Shown: positions 1-8,783 of the stretch, piece by piece
Layout of the letters: each line of letters begins with the position of its first letter
How positions within the stretch are numbered: the first letter of the stretch is position 1
Source: Thermogemmatispora carboxidivorans
Lineage (GTDB): Bacteria > Chloroflexota > Ktedonobacteria > Ktedonobacterales > Ktedonobacteraceae
Length of the DNA stretch: 64,000 nt
Assembly (NCBI RefSeq): GCF_000702505.1
Contig: NZ_JNIM01000001.1
Span: 2,728,001 to 2,792,000, forward strand
Direction: 5' to 3'
The notes under the pieces: generated by a model
Told to the model about the DNA's origin: nothing
Databases searched by the model: none
What the model saw: the letters and a program-made list of their open reading frames with translations, nothing else
Position numbers and translations under genes: made by a program

Positions 1-1
1 G

Positions 2-601
2 GTACTGCAGCTGCTGGTCTCGGCAACGGCAGCGTATGCGCTTTCGAAGCTGCGTCTGCGAGGTAAGCAGGCGATTCAGTTCGCTTTCTTCGCGACTTTG
101 ATGGTGCCTTCGGTCGTCTATCTGATCCCTCAGTTCGTCAACATTAGCGATCTGCCGCTGATCCATGTGTCGCTGATCAATAACTGGGCTGGGGTCTGGC
201 TGCCGGAGGCGGCCAACGCCTTCAATATTCTGGTCCTGAAGAGCTTCTTCGATACGATCCCTGGCGAGCTGATCGACGCCGCCCGTCTGGATGGGGCCAG
301 TAGTTGGCAGGTCTTTCTACGCATTGTGCTCCCACTCTCACGCCCGGCTCTGGCTGTGATCACCATCTTTACGGTGATCGCTTCCTGGAAAGATTTCCTC
401 TGGCCGCTGCTGGTGCTCTCGAATAGCAATCTGCAGCCACTGCTGGTGGCCTTGTACCACGAGTCGAGCCTCAACGCCAATTTGCCTTTCAGCTATTTGA
501 TGGCCGGTCTGGTCTTTACCAGCATTCCGCCCATTGTGCTGTTCTTGCTCTTCCAGCGCCAGATCATTCGTGGCGTCAATCTGACCGGCCTCAAAGGTTA
601 G
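2..601 (+). CDS. Sugar ABC transporter permease, MalG-like (5' end outside window)
   Basis: This is the C-terminal 199 residues of an inner-membrane permease of a carbohydrate ABC importer of the MalG/CUT1 type. The reading frame is open from base 2, so the start lies left of the window. It begins with the family's typical stretch SATAAYALSKLRLRGK, followed by hydrophobic segments. The EAA loop that contacts the ATPase is seen as ELIDAARLDGASSWQ followed by a Pro near position 340, and the protein ends in the usual GVNLTGLKG tail. The neighbouring secreted glucan hydrolase and alpha-glucosidase suggest it imports oligosaccharides released outside the cell. That substrate assignment is inference from context; the family assignment is secure. 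Confidence 0.93.
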   Translation, partial: VLQLLVSATAAYALSKLRLRGKQAIQFAFFATLMVPSVVYLIPQFVNISDLPLIHVSLINNWAGVWLPEAANAFNILVLKSFFDTIPGELIDAARLDGASSWQVFLRIVLPLSRPALAVITIFTVIASWKDFLWPLLVLSNSNLQPLLVALYHESSLNANLPFSYLMAGLVFTSIPPIVLFLLFQRQIIRGVNLTGLKG

Positions 602-735
602 GCCAGGACGGCCAAACAGGTTCAGGGAGGTCAGGAGCGTTCTTTCTGGGTGGTCTGCCTGCCCCGGGTGGTGGGCCAGCTCCAACGCTCTTGCCTTCCG
701 GTGAGACATGGAGTTGTCATGAAAGGAGGTATCTG

Positions 736-3700
736 ATGCAGGATGCTAAGCGGCGAGCGATCGCCATGCTCCGCTGCAGTAGAGACCGTCGAGCGGTGCT
801 GCTCCTCACAGCGCTGGTACTGGTGCTGAGTAGCCTGGGCATAGCGCTGATGCTGCCGCGCCTGACGCGCACAGCCTGGGCCAGCAGCGCAGCGGTGACC
901 GGAGGCTCCGGCGCCACGCTGCCCTATGTGGAGATGGAGGCCCATCAGGCAACCACCAATGGGAGTATCCTGGGACCCGATTTTTCGCTTGGGAGCCTGG
1001 CCTCCGATGCAGTGGACCGTCAGGCCGTACTGTTGACAAGTGGTCAGTATGTACAGTTTACGCTGACGCAGCCTGCTAATGCTCTGAATCTGCGCTATAG
1101 TATCCCGGACTCCGCCAGCGGGGGCGGGATCTCGGCGACGCTGAGTATCTATATCAATGGGGTGAAGCAGTCGCAAGAGCTACCACTGACGTCGAAGTAT
1201 AGCTGGCTCTACGGGCAGCCGAATTTTTCGAACTGCAACGCTAACGACTGGACTGACACGCCCGGCGGCACAGCGCATCATCAGTTCGATGAGGTGCATC
1301 TCCTGCTGCCGCAGATGAGCGCCGGTACAACGGTGAAGTTGCAGGTCGACCCCGATAATACGGCTCCCTGGTATGCCATCGACGTGGCCGATTTCGAGCA
1401 GGTGCCGGCCCCGCTGACGCAGCCCGCCGGCTCTCTCTCGGTGACTGCCTCGCCTTACAATGCAGACCCGACGGGCAAGGTCGATGCCACGAGCGCTATT
1501 CAGCAGGCCGTCAATGACGCCTCGGCCCAGGGTAAGACAGTCTGGCTGCCCAGAGGCACCTATCTGGTGACCAGCCACATCCTGGTCAATAACGTGACGA
1601 TGACCGGGGCTGGCCCCTGGTATACCGTGCTGACAGGCGCTCCCGTTGGGAGCAACGGCACTGGCGTTGGTGTCTATGGCTACGATGCCTACGATGGTCA
1701 GACCAGCTCCAATGTGACGCTGTCGAATTTTGCGATCGAGGGGCAGATTACGAATCGCATCGACTGCCTCCAGGATAACGGTATCGGCGGTTCCCTGAAC
1801 AATTCGACAATTTCGAACATCTGGATCGAACACACGAAGGTGGGGATGTGGTTCGATGGTCCCTTCAGCGGTCTGAAGATCACCGGCTGCCGCATCGATA
1901 GTGTGCTGGCCGACGGCATCAATTTTCATCGCAACGTGACCAACTCTAGTGTGACGCAGACCATCATCCGTGGCACCGGCGACGATGGTCTGGCGATGTG
2001 GTCGGCGACCGATAATGTGCCAGCGACCGGCGACAGTAACAATACCTTTGATCACGATACGGTGCAGTCGCCGTACCTGGCCAACGGGATTGCGATCTAC
2101 GGCGGCAACGGCAATAGCGTGACGAACAATCTGGTGACCGGCTCGCAGTATCGCGGCGGCGGCATCATGATCGATTACGAGGACTTCGGCAACGCTACCG
2201 CTCCCTTCGCCGGGACAACGACGGTGAGCAACGATACGATCCGGCAGACGGCGGGTATCGGCGACCAGGGCATTCAGCAGTTTGGCGCCCTGATGTTCTG
2301 GGCCGATAGCGGTGCGATGAACGCAACGTTCACAGTCTCGAATGTGGAGATCGATAACAGCCAGTATATGGCGATCTCGTTCGATGGCGGCAACCCCATC
2401 AGTACGGTCAATATGAATGGGGTGAACATCAGTGGCGCTGAGTTCGCCTTTTCGAACAAGGTGAGCCAGGTGACCGGCTCGGCAAGCAATGTGACGGCCA
2501 GCGGGCTGACGGTGGCCAGCATCCAGAGCTGCGAGAGCAGCGGCTCCTGGAATATTACTCTGGGCAGCGGTAACTCCGGCTGGAGTCCCAGCTCACAGGT
2601 CTGCGGCTTCCCCACGGGTACCCCAACGCCGACGCCTTCACCCACGGCCCCACTGCCGACGCCAACTCCTTCGCCGACGCCAACGCCGCAGCCAGCGCCA
2701 ACGGGGACGCTGGTCCTGGCAATCAATGCCGGCGGCAGCGCGACGGGCAATTTCGTGGCCGACACCGACTACGACCAGGGCAATCAGTACAGCGATACCT
2801 CGACGGCGATCAATACCAGCCGTGTGGCTGAGGCCATTCCGCAGGCGGTCTGGCAGTCCTGCCGCTGGAATAGCTCCTTTACGTACACGATCGGCGGCCT
2901 ACGCGCGGGCAATACCTACACGGTAGCGCTCGATTGGGCGGAACTGACCTGGACGGCTGCCGGTCAGCGCCTCTTCAATGTGGCAATCAATGGGACGACG
3001 GTGCTGAGCCGTTTCGACGTTTACGCCACGGCGGGCTACAAGACGGCCCTGCAGAAACAGTTCACGGTGACGGCCAACGGCAGCGGTCAGATTGTGATCG
3101 CCTTTACTCAGGGCGGGGCCGATAATCCTTTTATCAGCGGCATCGAGATCTGGCAGCCGTCAGGCGGCACGGCGACCCCAACTCCAACGGTGACGGTGAC
3201 GCCAACGAGTACGCCCACGCCAACCCCAACACCTGCCCCCTCGGGGACGCTGGTCCTGGCAATCAATGCCGGCGGCAGCGCGGCGGGCAATTTTGTGGCC
3301 GATACGGACTACAATCAGGGGAATCAGTATAGCGATACCTCGACGGCCATCAATACCAGCGGGGTGAGCAATCCGGCCCCACAGGCGGTCTGGCAGTCCT
3401 GCCGTTGGAATAGCTCCTTCACGTATACCATCCCCGGCCTGACGGCAGGGACAGTCTATGTGGTGAAGCTGGACTGGGCCGAGTTGACTTTCCAGGCCGC
3501 CGGCCAGCGCGTCTTTAATGTGACGATCAACGGGAGCCCAGCCCTGCTTAACTTTGACGTCTATGCCACGGCGGGCTATAAGACTGCCGTACAGCGCCAG
3601 TTTAATGTGGCAGCCAATAGCAGCGGCCAGATCGTGATCGCCTTCACTCAGGGAACAGCCAAGGCCGACAATCCCTTCATCAGCGGTATTGAGATCTGGA

Positions 3701-4191
3701 AGCCGGCCAGCTCGCCGACACCACCACCGGCAGGAACGCTGATCACCGCCATTAATGCCGGCGGCTCGACGGCAGGCAATTTTGTGGCCGATACGGGCTA
3801 CAACCAGGGGAACCAGTATAGCGATACCTCGACGGCGATCAATACCAGCGGGGTGAGCAATCCGGCCCCACAGGCGGTCTGGCAATCCTGCCGTTGGAAT
3901 AGCTCCTTCACGTACACCATCACTGGGCTGTTCGCCGGGGCACGCTATACGGTGAAGTTGGACTGGGCTGAGTTGACTTTCCAGGCCGCCGGCCAGCGCG
4001 TCTTCAATGTGGCAATCAATGGACAGACGGTGTTGAGTAATTTCGATGTCTATGCGACGGCGGGCTACAAAACGGCTCTGCAGAAGCAGTTCACGGTTCA
4101 GGCTAACAGCAGTGGCCAGATCGTGATTGCCTTTAGCCAGGGAAGCGCCGACAATCCCTTCATCAATGGCATCGAGATCTTTCAGGCTTGA
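736..4191 (+). CDS. Secreted beta-helix glycoside hydrolase (GH87-like) with three malectin modules
   Basis: This 1151-residue protein is probably exported and degrades an extracellular polysaccharide. The start at 736 is chosen because AAGGAGG lies 6 bases upstream; the frame is open back to 691. A basic N-terminus and a hydrophobic stretch at residues 20-40 form a signal peptide or anchor. Residues 50-230 are an N-terminal beta-rich region. Residues 235-600 carry the pectate-lyase/right-handed beta-helix pattern, beginning with NADPTGKVDATSAIQQA and WLPRGTYLV. Three malectin-like carbohydrate-binding modules (about 657-810, 837-990 and 1000-1150) follow, joined by TPTPSPT-type linkers. The arrangement recalls GH87 alpha-1,3-glucanase/mycodextranase, but I cannot rule out another beta-helix family such as GH55 or a polysaccharide lyase. 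The adjacent GH31 enzyme and sugar permease support a role in glucan use. Confidence 0.75.
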   Translation: MQDAKRRAIAMLRCSRDRRAVLLLTALVLVLSSLGIALMLPRLTRTAWASSAAVTGGSGATLPYVEMEAHQATTNGSILGPDFSLGSLASDAVDRQAVLLTSGQYVQFTLTQPANALNLRYSIPDSASGGGISATLSIYINGVKQSQELPLTSKYSWLYGQPNFSNCNANDWTDTPGGTAHHQFDEVHLLLPQMSAGTTVKLQVDPDNTAPWYAIDVADFEQVPAPLTQPAGSLSVTASPYNADPTGKVDATSAIQQAVNDASAQGKTVWLPRGTYLVTSHILVNNVTMTGAGPWYTVLTGAPVGSNGTGVGVYGYDAYDGQTSSNVTLSNFAIEGQITNRIDCLQDNGIGGSLNNSTISNIWIEHTKVGMWFDGPFSGLKITGCRIDSVLADGINFHRNVTNSSVTQTIIRGTGDDGLAMWSATDNVPATGDSNNTFDHDTVQSPYLANGIAIYGGNGNSVTNNLVTGSQYRGGGIMIDYEDFGNATAPFAGTTTVSNDTIRQTAGIGDQGIQQFGALMFWADSGAMNATFTVSNVEIDNSQYMAISFDGGNPISTVNMNGVNISGAEFAFSNKVSQVTGSASNVTASGLTVASIQSCESSGSWNITLGSGNSGWSPSSQVCGFPTGTPTPTPSPTAPLPTPTPSPTPTPQPAPTGTLVLAINAGGSATGNFVADTDYDQGNQYSDTSTAINTSRVAEAIPQAVWQSCRWNSSFTYTIGGLRAGNTYTVALDWAELTWTAAGQRLFNVAINGTTVLSRFDVYATAGYKTALQKQFTVTANGSGQIVIAFTQGGADNPFISGIEIWQPSGGTATPTPTVTVTPTSTPTPTPTPAPSGTLVLAINAGGSAAGNFVADTDYNQGNQYSDTSTAINTSGVSNPAPQAVWQSCRWNSSFTYTIPGLTAGTVYVVKLDWAELTFQAAGQRVFNVTINGSPALLNFDVYATAGYKTAVQRQFNVAANSSGQIVIAFTQGTAKADNPFISGIEIWKPASSPTPPPAGTLITAINAGGSTAGNFVADTGYNQGNQYSDTSTAINTSGVSNPAPQAVWQSCRWNSSFTYTITGLFAGARYTVKLDWAELTFQAAGQRVFNVAINGQTVLSNFDVYATAGYKTALQKQFTVQANSSGQIVIAFSQGSADNPFINGIEIFQA
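2704..4188 (+). repeat. Three tandem malectin-module repeats of about 460-515 bp
   Basis: Three copies of a coding unit start near 2707, 3247 and 3733. Each begins with the encoded motif INAGGS and ends near the encoded motif DNPFI. Long stretches are almost identical at DNA level, for example the segments encoding YSDTSTAINTS and AVWQSCRWNSSF. Copies 2 and 3 are most alike, sharing the segment encoding GVSNPAPQAVW, whereas copy 1 reads RVAEAIPQAVW. Proline/threonine linkers rich in ACGCCAAC-type codons separate copies 1 and 2 (about 3172-3246). The near-identity implies recent duplication or ongoing gene conversion. Confidence 0.9.
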
Positions 4192-4277
4192 TCTGCCTGC
4201 ATGGGATACAGCATCGCTTTCCCTGACAGGTGAGTGGATAAGCAGACGAGCAAGGAAGCTGGTTGCTGGATAGATAA

Positions 4278-4330
4278 GACCCCGCTCGGAGCGCGGAGCG
4301 CTCGCTCCGCCTCCGGAGGGGTCAGGTTTT
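4278..4330 (+). terminator. Candidate terminator after the beta-helix hydrolase
   Basis: An extended GC-rich hairpin has outer arms GACCCC (4278-4283) and GGGGTC (4318-4323). Inside are complementary GGAGCG and CGCTCC blocks, and AGGTTTT follows. It sits in the 253-base gap between the secreted hydrolase and the GH31 gene, so it may separate the two transcripts. Confidence 0.5.
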
Positions 4331-4444
4331 CACAGACTGACTCGGCCCAGTTCAACAGCGCTTCTTTGCCCGTTGTTCAGTGAATCGATGATCAGCGGTC
4401 AGATTATAGAAACAAGCAACCAGAGAGGAAAGGAACCGAGCTTC

Positions 4445-7042
4445 ATGGAGAGGGAACAGCCAGGAGCCAGCAGTGCTCACTCCGTTGCCATCTGGACACA
4501 TGGTCCGGGTGATCCACACGGCTCATACGGCCCCGAGGGCTATCAGGCCCTGGGCCAGGCTCAGGTCTGCGAGTGGACCGAGGCCAGTCTTTGCTTGCGT
4601 AGTGGCCCGGCCACGGTGGAGGTGACGGCGCTCGCAGCAGATCTCTTCCGCGTTGGTCTCTTTCTGGATGGCCGTCCCCGCCGCTACGAGTCGCCAGCAG
4701 TGGTGGAACAAGCCTGGCAGCCTGAGTCTGTCACTATCACAGAGCCAGCAGCGGGACAAGTGAGCATGGCCACTCCGTTCGCGACGGCGCACCTCTCTCT
4801 TGATCCCTTGCGCATCAGTTTCTCTGATCCGAGTGGGCGAGTCTTTGCCGCCGATGATCCTGAGTTGGGAATGGGCTGGTTCGAGCAGCCTTTCGATGAG
4901 GCGCTGGTGCCACTGGCCAACGTGGCGGGGACGCTTGGTCTGCCGCTGCGTGTCTATAAGCAGCACCCGCCTGAGGCGCACTACTTTGGCTGCGGTGAGC
5001 GCTTCGGCGGTTTGGATAAGACAGGGACCTACCAGATCTTCTGGAACACCGATCCGCAACCCGGGCACAGCGTTTTCCACAATAACTTGTACGTCTCTAT
5101 CCCTTTTACGCTGGTCCTGGCCGATGGCCTGGCCTGGGGGCTATTCGTGGATAATGCGGGGCGCGTGGCCTTCGATCTGGCTCACGAGCACCCAGCTCGC
5201 TCCTGGTTCGGAACCAGCACCGGCGATCTGATCTATTATGTGTTCTGCGGCCCGACTCCACAGGCCGTGCTGGAGCGCTATACTGCTCTGACCGGGCGCA
5301 CGCCTCTGCCGCCGCTCTGGTCGCTCGGCAATGGACAGAGCCGCTTTAGCTATGCTTCCGCCGCAGAGCTGCGCGAGGTGGCGGCGACCTTCCGGGCACG
5401 CGATATTCCTTGCGATACGCTCTATCTGGATATCGATGCCCTCGATGGCTACCGTGTCTTTACCTGGGACCGGGAGCGCTTTCCCGATCCCGCCGGCCTC
5501 TTCTCCGAGCTGCGCACCCAAGGCTTCCATGTGGTGAGCATTGTTGATGCGGGCATCAAGGTCGATGAGAGCTACGCGGTCTATGTAGACGGCAAGCGGC
5601 GCGATCTGTACTGTAAGACTCCAGACTACCATGACTATCAGAATGCGGTCTGGCCGGGCCTCTGTGTCTTTCCCGACGTGACCAACCCGGCGGTGCGCGC
5701 CTGGTGGGGCGAGCAACATCGCTCGCTGCTTGATGCTGGGGTCGCCGGCATTTGGACCGATATGAATGAGCCGGCTGTTTTTATTCCGGTACATGGGACG
5801 CTGCCCCCTGAGACGATCCATCCTGGCGGCGGGACTCCACGTTTGCATGTTGAGATTCACAATGCCTATGGCTCGTTATTGGTCCAGGCGACGCGCGAGG
5901 GTCTGGAGCGCCTGCGCCCGGAGATGCGCCCGTTTGTGATTTCGCGCGCCGGCTACGCTGGCATTCAGCGCCATGCCTTGCTTTGGACCGGCGATAATGC
6001 TTCAACGTGGGAGGATCTGGCGCAGAGTGTGCCGCAGTTGCTTAATCTGGGCCTCTCCGGCGTGAGCTGGTGCGGCAGCGATATCGGTGGCTTCTACGGC
6101 GATTGTAGCGGCGAGCTGCTGGCTCGCTGGACAGAGTTCGGGATCTTTCAGGCTTTCTGCCGCAACCACTCGGAGAAGCAGACGCGCCATCAAGAGCCGT
6201 GGGTCTTCGGTGAGCCGTACGAGTCGGTCTGTCGCGCAATGCTCAAGCTACGGCAGCGCCTGCTCCCTTACCTGTATACGCTGTTCGAGGAGTGTCACCG
6301 TACTGGTGCGCCAGTGCTGCGCCCGCTCTTCTGGATGGCGCCAGCAGATCCCGCCGCCTGGGCTTACGATGATGAGGCGCTCTGCGGCCCTGCGCTGCTT
6401 GTAGCGCCTGTCTTGCGCCCAGGTGTCAGTCACCGTCATGTCTATCTGCCCGCCGGCACCTGGTTCCACTTCTGGAGCGGTCAGCGCTTGAGCGGTCCGA
6501 CTCATGTGGTAGCCTATGCCCCGCTCGGGCAGCCGGCGCTGTATGTGCGGGCCAATACTGCAGTCCCACTTTGGCCGGAGATGAACTATGTGGGAGAGCG
6601 TGCACCAGATCCGCTGACGCTGCTGCTCTACCCAGCCGAAGGGAGCGGCGAAAGCAGTCTCTACGAGGATGCCGGCGATGGCTATGGCTACTTGCAAGGG
6701 GAATACGCTCGCCGGCGCATCATTTGCGAGGTCGAAGGCGATGAGATTCGGGTCTTCATCGGCGCCCGCGAGGGCAGCTTTGTGCCGCAGCGCCAGCGCA
6801 TCGTGTTGGAGCTGCGTGCTCTCAAGCGCGCTCCCCGGAGCGTCGAGCAACGCACCGGAAACGGCGACTCCGCCGGTCAGGTCGCGTGGTCCTATGACCA
6901 GGAGCAGGGCCTCCTGCTGGTGACAGTGCAGGAGCAGGCTGAGGCGCAAGAGCTGAGTATCCGCCTGGCAGCGGAAGCCGCTGAGGGAGGGCCAGGCTCC
7001 TGGCTGGAGGAGCCGGACGAGGAGGCTGCTGACCGGCTGTGA
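4445..7042 (+). CDS. GH31 family alpha-glucosidase
   Basis: This 865-residue enzyme hydrolyses terminal alpha-linked glucose from oligosaccharides and most likely acts in the cytoplasm, since no signal peptide is visible. The N-terminal beta-sandwich is followed by the (beta/alpha)8 barrel. The nucleophile signature WTDMNEP places the catalytic Asp at about residue 439, and the acid/base Asp at about residue 517 lies in LLWTGDNAS. The HYFGCGERFGG motif at about residue 180 is typical of the family. The start at 4445 follows a GGAAAGGA ribosome site; an in-frame ATG at 4373 would add 24 residues of low-complexity sequence. The gene follows the secreted glucan hydrolase and ends before a strong terminator. 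GH31 also contains alpha-xylosidases and transglucosylases, so the exact linkage is not settled. Confidence 0.93.
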   Translation: MEREQPGASSAHSVAIWTHGPGDPHGSYGPEGYQALGQAQVCEWTEASLCLRSGPATVEVTALAADLFRVGLFLDGRPRRYESPAVVEQAWQPESVTITEPAAGQVSMATPFATAHLSLDPLRISFSDPSGRVFAADDPELGMGWFEQPFDEALVPLANVAGTLGLPLRVYKQHPPEAHYFGCGERFGGLDKTGTYQIFWNTDPQPGHSVFHNNLYVSIPFTLVLADGLAWGLFVDNAGRVAFDLAHEHPARSWFGTSTGDLIYYVFCGPTPQAVLERYTALTGRTPLPPLWSLGNGQSRFSYASAAELREVAATFRARDIPCDTLYLDIDALDGYRVFTWDRERFPDPAGLFSELRTQGFHVVSIVDAGIKVDESYAVYVDGKRRDLYCKTPDYHDYQNAVWPGLCVFPDVTNPAVRAWWGEQHRSLLDAGVAGIWTDMNEPAVFIPVHGTLPPETIHPGGGTPRLHVEIHNAYGSLLVQATREGLERLRPEMRPFVISRAGYAGIQRHALLWTGDNASTWEDLAQSVPQLLNLGLSGVSWCGSDIGGFYGDCSGELLARWTEFGIFQAFCRNHSEKQTRHQEPWVFGEPYESVCRAMLKLRQRLLPYLYTLFEECHRTGAPVLRPLFWMAPADPAAWAYDDEALCGPALLVAPVLRPGVSHRHVYLPAGTWFHFWSGQRLSGPTHVVAYAPLGQPALYVRANTAVPLWPEMNYVGERAPDPLTLLLYPAEGSGESSLYEDAGDGYGYLQGEYARRRIICEVEGDEIRVFIGAREGSFVPQRQRIVLELRALKRAPRSVEQRTGNGDSAGQVAWSYDQEQGLLLVTVQEQAEAQELSIRLAAEAAEGGPGSWLEEPDEEAADRL

Positions 7043-7188
7043 GCTGCAGGCAGGCCCGCGACCTTCTCGCTGCTCGTCCCGGTCGCTCGCCAGGTACTCA
7101 GGTAGTCAGCGCGGACCTGCCAGTTTCTTCGCCCGTGTCAGTTCGTTAGATCAGGCTCCAGGCCTTAGTGCCGTCAGAGCTAGAGAGA

Positions 7189-7231
7189 GGAAGAGTGCTG
7201 GCAAGAGGTGCCAGCACTCTTCCTTTTGTTT
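7189..7231 (+). terminator. Rho-independent terminator after the GH31 gene
   Basis: A perfect 15-bp stem (7189-7203 pairing with 7209-7223, core AGTGCTGGCA/TGCCAGCACT) has a 5-base loop and is followed by TTTTGTTT. It closes the glucan-utilisation transcript and insulates the CRISPR-Cas locus that begins downstream. Confidence 0.92.
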
Positions 7232-7257
7232 CTCTCCTCTTTTCGAGTACTTCCGAT

Positions 7258-7293
7258 GATTCCGATGCTTTAGCGGAATCCCCTCGCTACTCT
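7258..7293 (+). promoter_or_regulatory. Palindromic operator candidate upstream of cas1
   Basis: Positions 7258-7280 form a 23-bp element with 7-base arms GATTCCG and CGGAATC around a 9-base centre (ATGCTTTAG). A -10-like TACTCT lies at 7288-7293. The same element, with 21 of 23 positions identical and its -10-like hexamer at the same distance, recurs before the WYL regulator at 9461. Extra half sites are nearby: TTCCGATG occurs twice in tandem at 7251-7267, and ATTCCGATAA lies near 7360. The simplest reading is an operator for the WYL protein encoded in the locus; that link is inference. Confidence 0.7.
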
Positions 7294-7344
7294 TGTGGAT
7301 ATGAGCGCGCTGCTGCTAAGGCCGTTTCGGCCTGGTAGCTGCAG

Positions 7345-7350
7345 TATAAT
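7345..7350 (+). promoter_or_regulatory. -10 element upstream of cas1
   Basis: A perfect TATAAT hexamer lies 56 bases before the cas1 start codon. No convincing -35 hexamer is seen at 16-18 bases upstream, where the sequence reads CCGTTT. Either a poor -35 is used with help from an activator, or transcription starts from the palindrome-linked site 60 bases further up. Confidence 0.45.
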
Positions 7351-7406
7351 CGCCAGATTATTCCGATAAAAATGCCAATGGCTATCGTCTGACGGATAGG
7401 GAAACT

Positions 7407-8429
7407 ATGAATCTGATTGTGGAAGGGAAAGGCATTTTTATTAGTAAACATCAAGGGAGAATTCGCCTGGTCCAGGGTTCGCAGGTCGTGGAGGAAGTAC
7501 CTCTGATCCATCTCAATCAAATTCTTGTGATCGATACAGGCGTCGGGATTTCTAGTGATGTGGTGAAGCTCTGCAGTGAGGAAGGGATTCCACTTCATTT
7601 CCTGGAGAAAAATGGCATGGTGAGGGCCTCACTCTACGCCGCCGGGCTGACAGGTACTGTGCTCACCCGCCGCGCCCAACTGCTGGCTTTCAGCTCCGCG
7701 AAGGGGGGCGAGCTTGCCCGGGCTTTCACCCGTGGCAAACTGGCGAATCAGCTTCATCTGCTGCGCTACTGGACGCGGAGCCGCAAAGATGAGCAGCCAC
7801 AGCTCTGCCAGAAGCTGCACCAGGCGGCGCAAGCCATCCAGGATCTGCTTGGGGAAATTGACGGGTTTACCATCTATCAACAGGGAGTTGAGGAGCTGCG
7901 CCCCTCTTTGCTCTCAGTGGAAGGTCGGGCCGCTCAACACTACTGGGCAGGCGTCAGGTACGTTCTGCCGGAGCAGATCGACTGGCCCGGACGCCAGACG
8001 CGAGGAGCAACCGATCTTTTTAATGCCCTCCTCAACTACGGCTACGGCGTGCTGTATGCTCAAGTTGAACAGGCCATCCTCTTGGCGGGACTTGATCCCT
8101 ACGCAGGCTTTCTTCACGCCGACCGTCCCGGCAAGCCTAGCCTGGTGCTGGATTTGATCGAGGAGTTCCGTCAGTGTACCGTTGACCGAACGCTGGTCGG
8201 ATTGCTGAATCGGCGCGTGCCGCTGGAGCAGGATAGCGAGGGGTTGCTGACTGCAGAGACGCGTCGTAAGGTAGCTGAGAAGGTATTGGAGCGCCTGAGC
8301 GGGAGCAGCGAGCTGTATGAAGGGAAGCGCCAGGCTCTTCGCTTCATTCTACAGCAGCAGGCCCGTCATTTGGCCTCCTTTTTGCGCGGCGATCGCGAGA
8401 CCTATACGCCCTTTGTCGCCGGTTGGTAG
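7407..8429 (+). CDS. cas1: CRISPR-associated endonuclease Cas1
   Basis: Cas1 is the integrase of the adaptation complex; with Cas2 it inserts new spacers at the leader end of a CRISPR array. The 340-residue length is normal. The metal-binding residues are visible: Glu172 in LLSVEGRAAQHYW, His237 in AGFLHADRPGK, and Asp249/Glu252 in LVLDLIEEFRQ. The N-terminal beta domain and the LNYGYGVLYA helix are typical of type I-associated Cas1. The gene starts at an ATG after AGGGAAAC and is followed 30 bases later by cas2 and then by overlapping cas4, an adaptation operon. Its expression is probably governed by the palindrome upstream. Confidence 0.97.
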   Translation: MNLIVEGKGIFISKHQGRIRLVQGSQVVEEVPLIHLNQILVIDTGVGISSDVVKLCSEEGIPLHFLEKNGMVRASLYAAGLTGTVLTRRAQLLAFSSAKGGELARAFTRGKLANQLHLLRYWTRSRKDEQPQLCQKLHQAAQAIQDLLGEIDGFTIYQQGVEELRPSLLSVEGRAAQHYWAGVRYVLPEQIDWPGRQTRGATDLFNALLNYGYGVLYAQVEQAILLAGLDPYAGFLHADRPGKPSLVLDLIEEFRQCTVDRTLVGLLNRRVPLEQDSEGLLTAETRRKVAEKVLERLSGSSELYEGKRQALRFILQQQARHLASFLRGDRETYTPFVAGW

Positions 8430-8459
8430 TCAGTGGAGAAGAGAAGGGGAGCTTCTTTC

Positions 8460-8783
8460 ATGCGCACGCTGGTCATTTACGACATTTCTCACGATGGCAC
8501 GCGCACGAAGATCGCCGATGCCTGCCTCGACTATGGCCTGGAGCGTCTGCAGCAGAGCGCTTTTATCGGGGAGCTATCTCCCAGCCAGCAACGTGAGCTG
8601 TTTCTCAAGATGCGCCAGCGCCTGGGACGGCACGGGGCGAATATTCAGCTCTTTGCTCTTGATGAACGGGCTTGGGCCAGCCGCCGGGTGATTATCCGCG
8701 CTGAGCCGATGCCAGTGGAAGACGAGTCACAACGAGTGCAGAAGGAGGCAAGTGATGGAGGAGAGGAGTCTGCATCTTCTTGA
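8460..8783 (+). CDS. cas2: CRISPR-associated protein Cas2
   Basis: Cas2 is a small ferredoxin-fold protein that bridges two Cas1 dimers during spacer integration. The 107-residue product begins MRTLVIYDISHDGTR with the conserved Asp after the first strand; the remainder shows the expected alternation of helices and strands. The start at 8460 follows AAGGGGAG by 8 bases; an upstream in-frame GTG at 8433 is unlikely. The C-terminal 20 or so residues are acidic and low-complexity (from about VEDESQRV) and overlap the start of cas4 by 29 bases, which suggests translational coupling. Confidence 0.95.
   Translation: MRTLVIYDISHDGTRTKIADACLDYGLERLQQSAFIGELSPSQQRELFLKMRQRLGRHGANIQLFALDERAWASRRVIIRAEPMPVEDESQRVQKEASDGGEESASS

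Noticed and set aside
2618-3246. Short repeated ACGCCAAC-type units as a CRISPR array
   Set aside because: They have three-base periodicity within a coding frame and encode Pro/Thr linkers between modules; there are no unique spacers.
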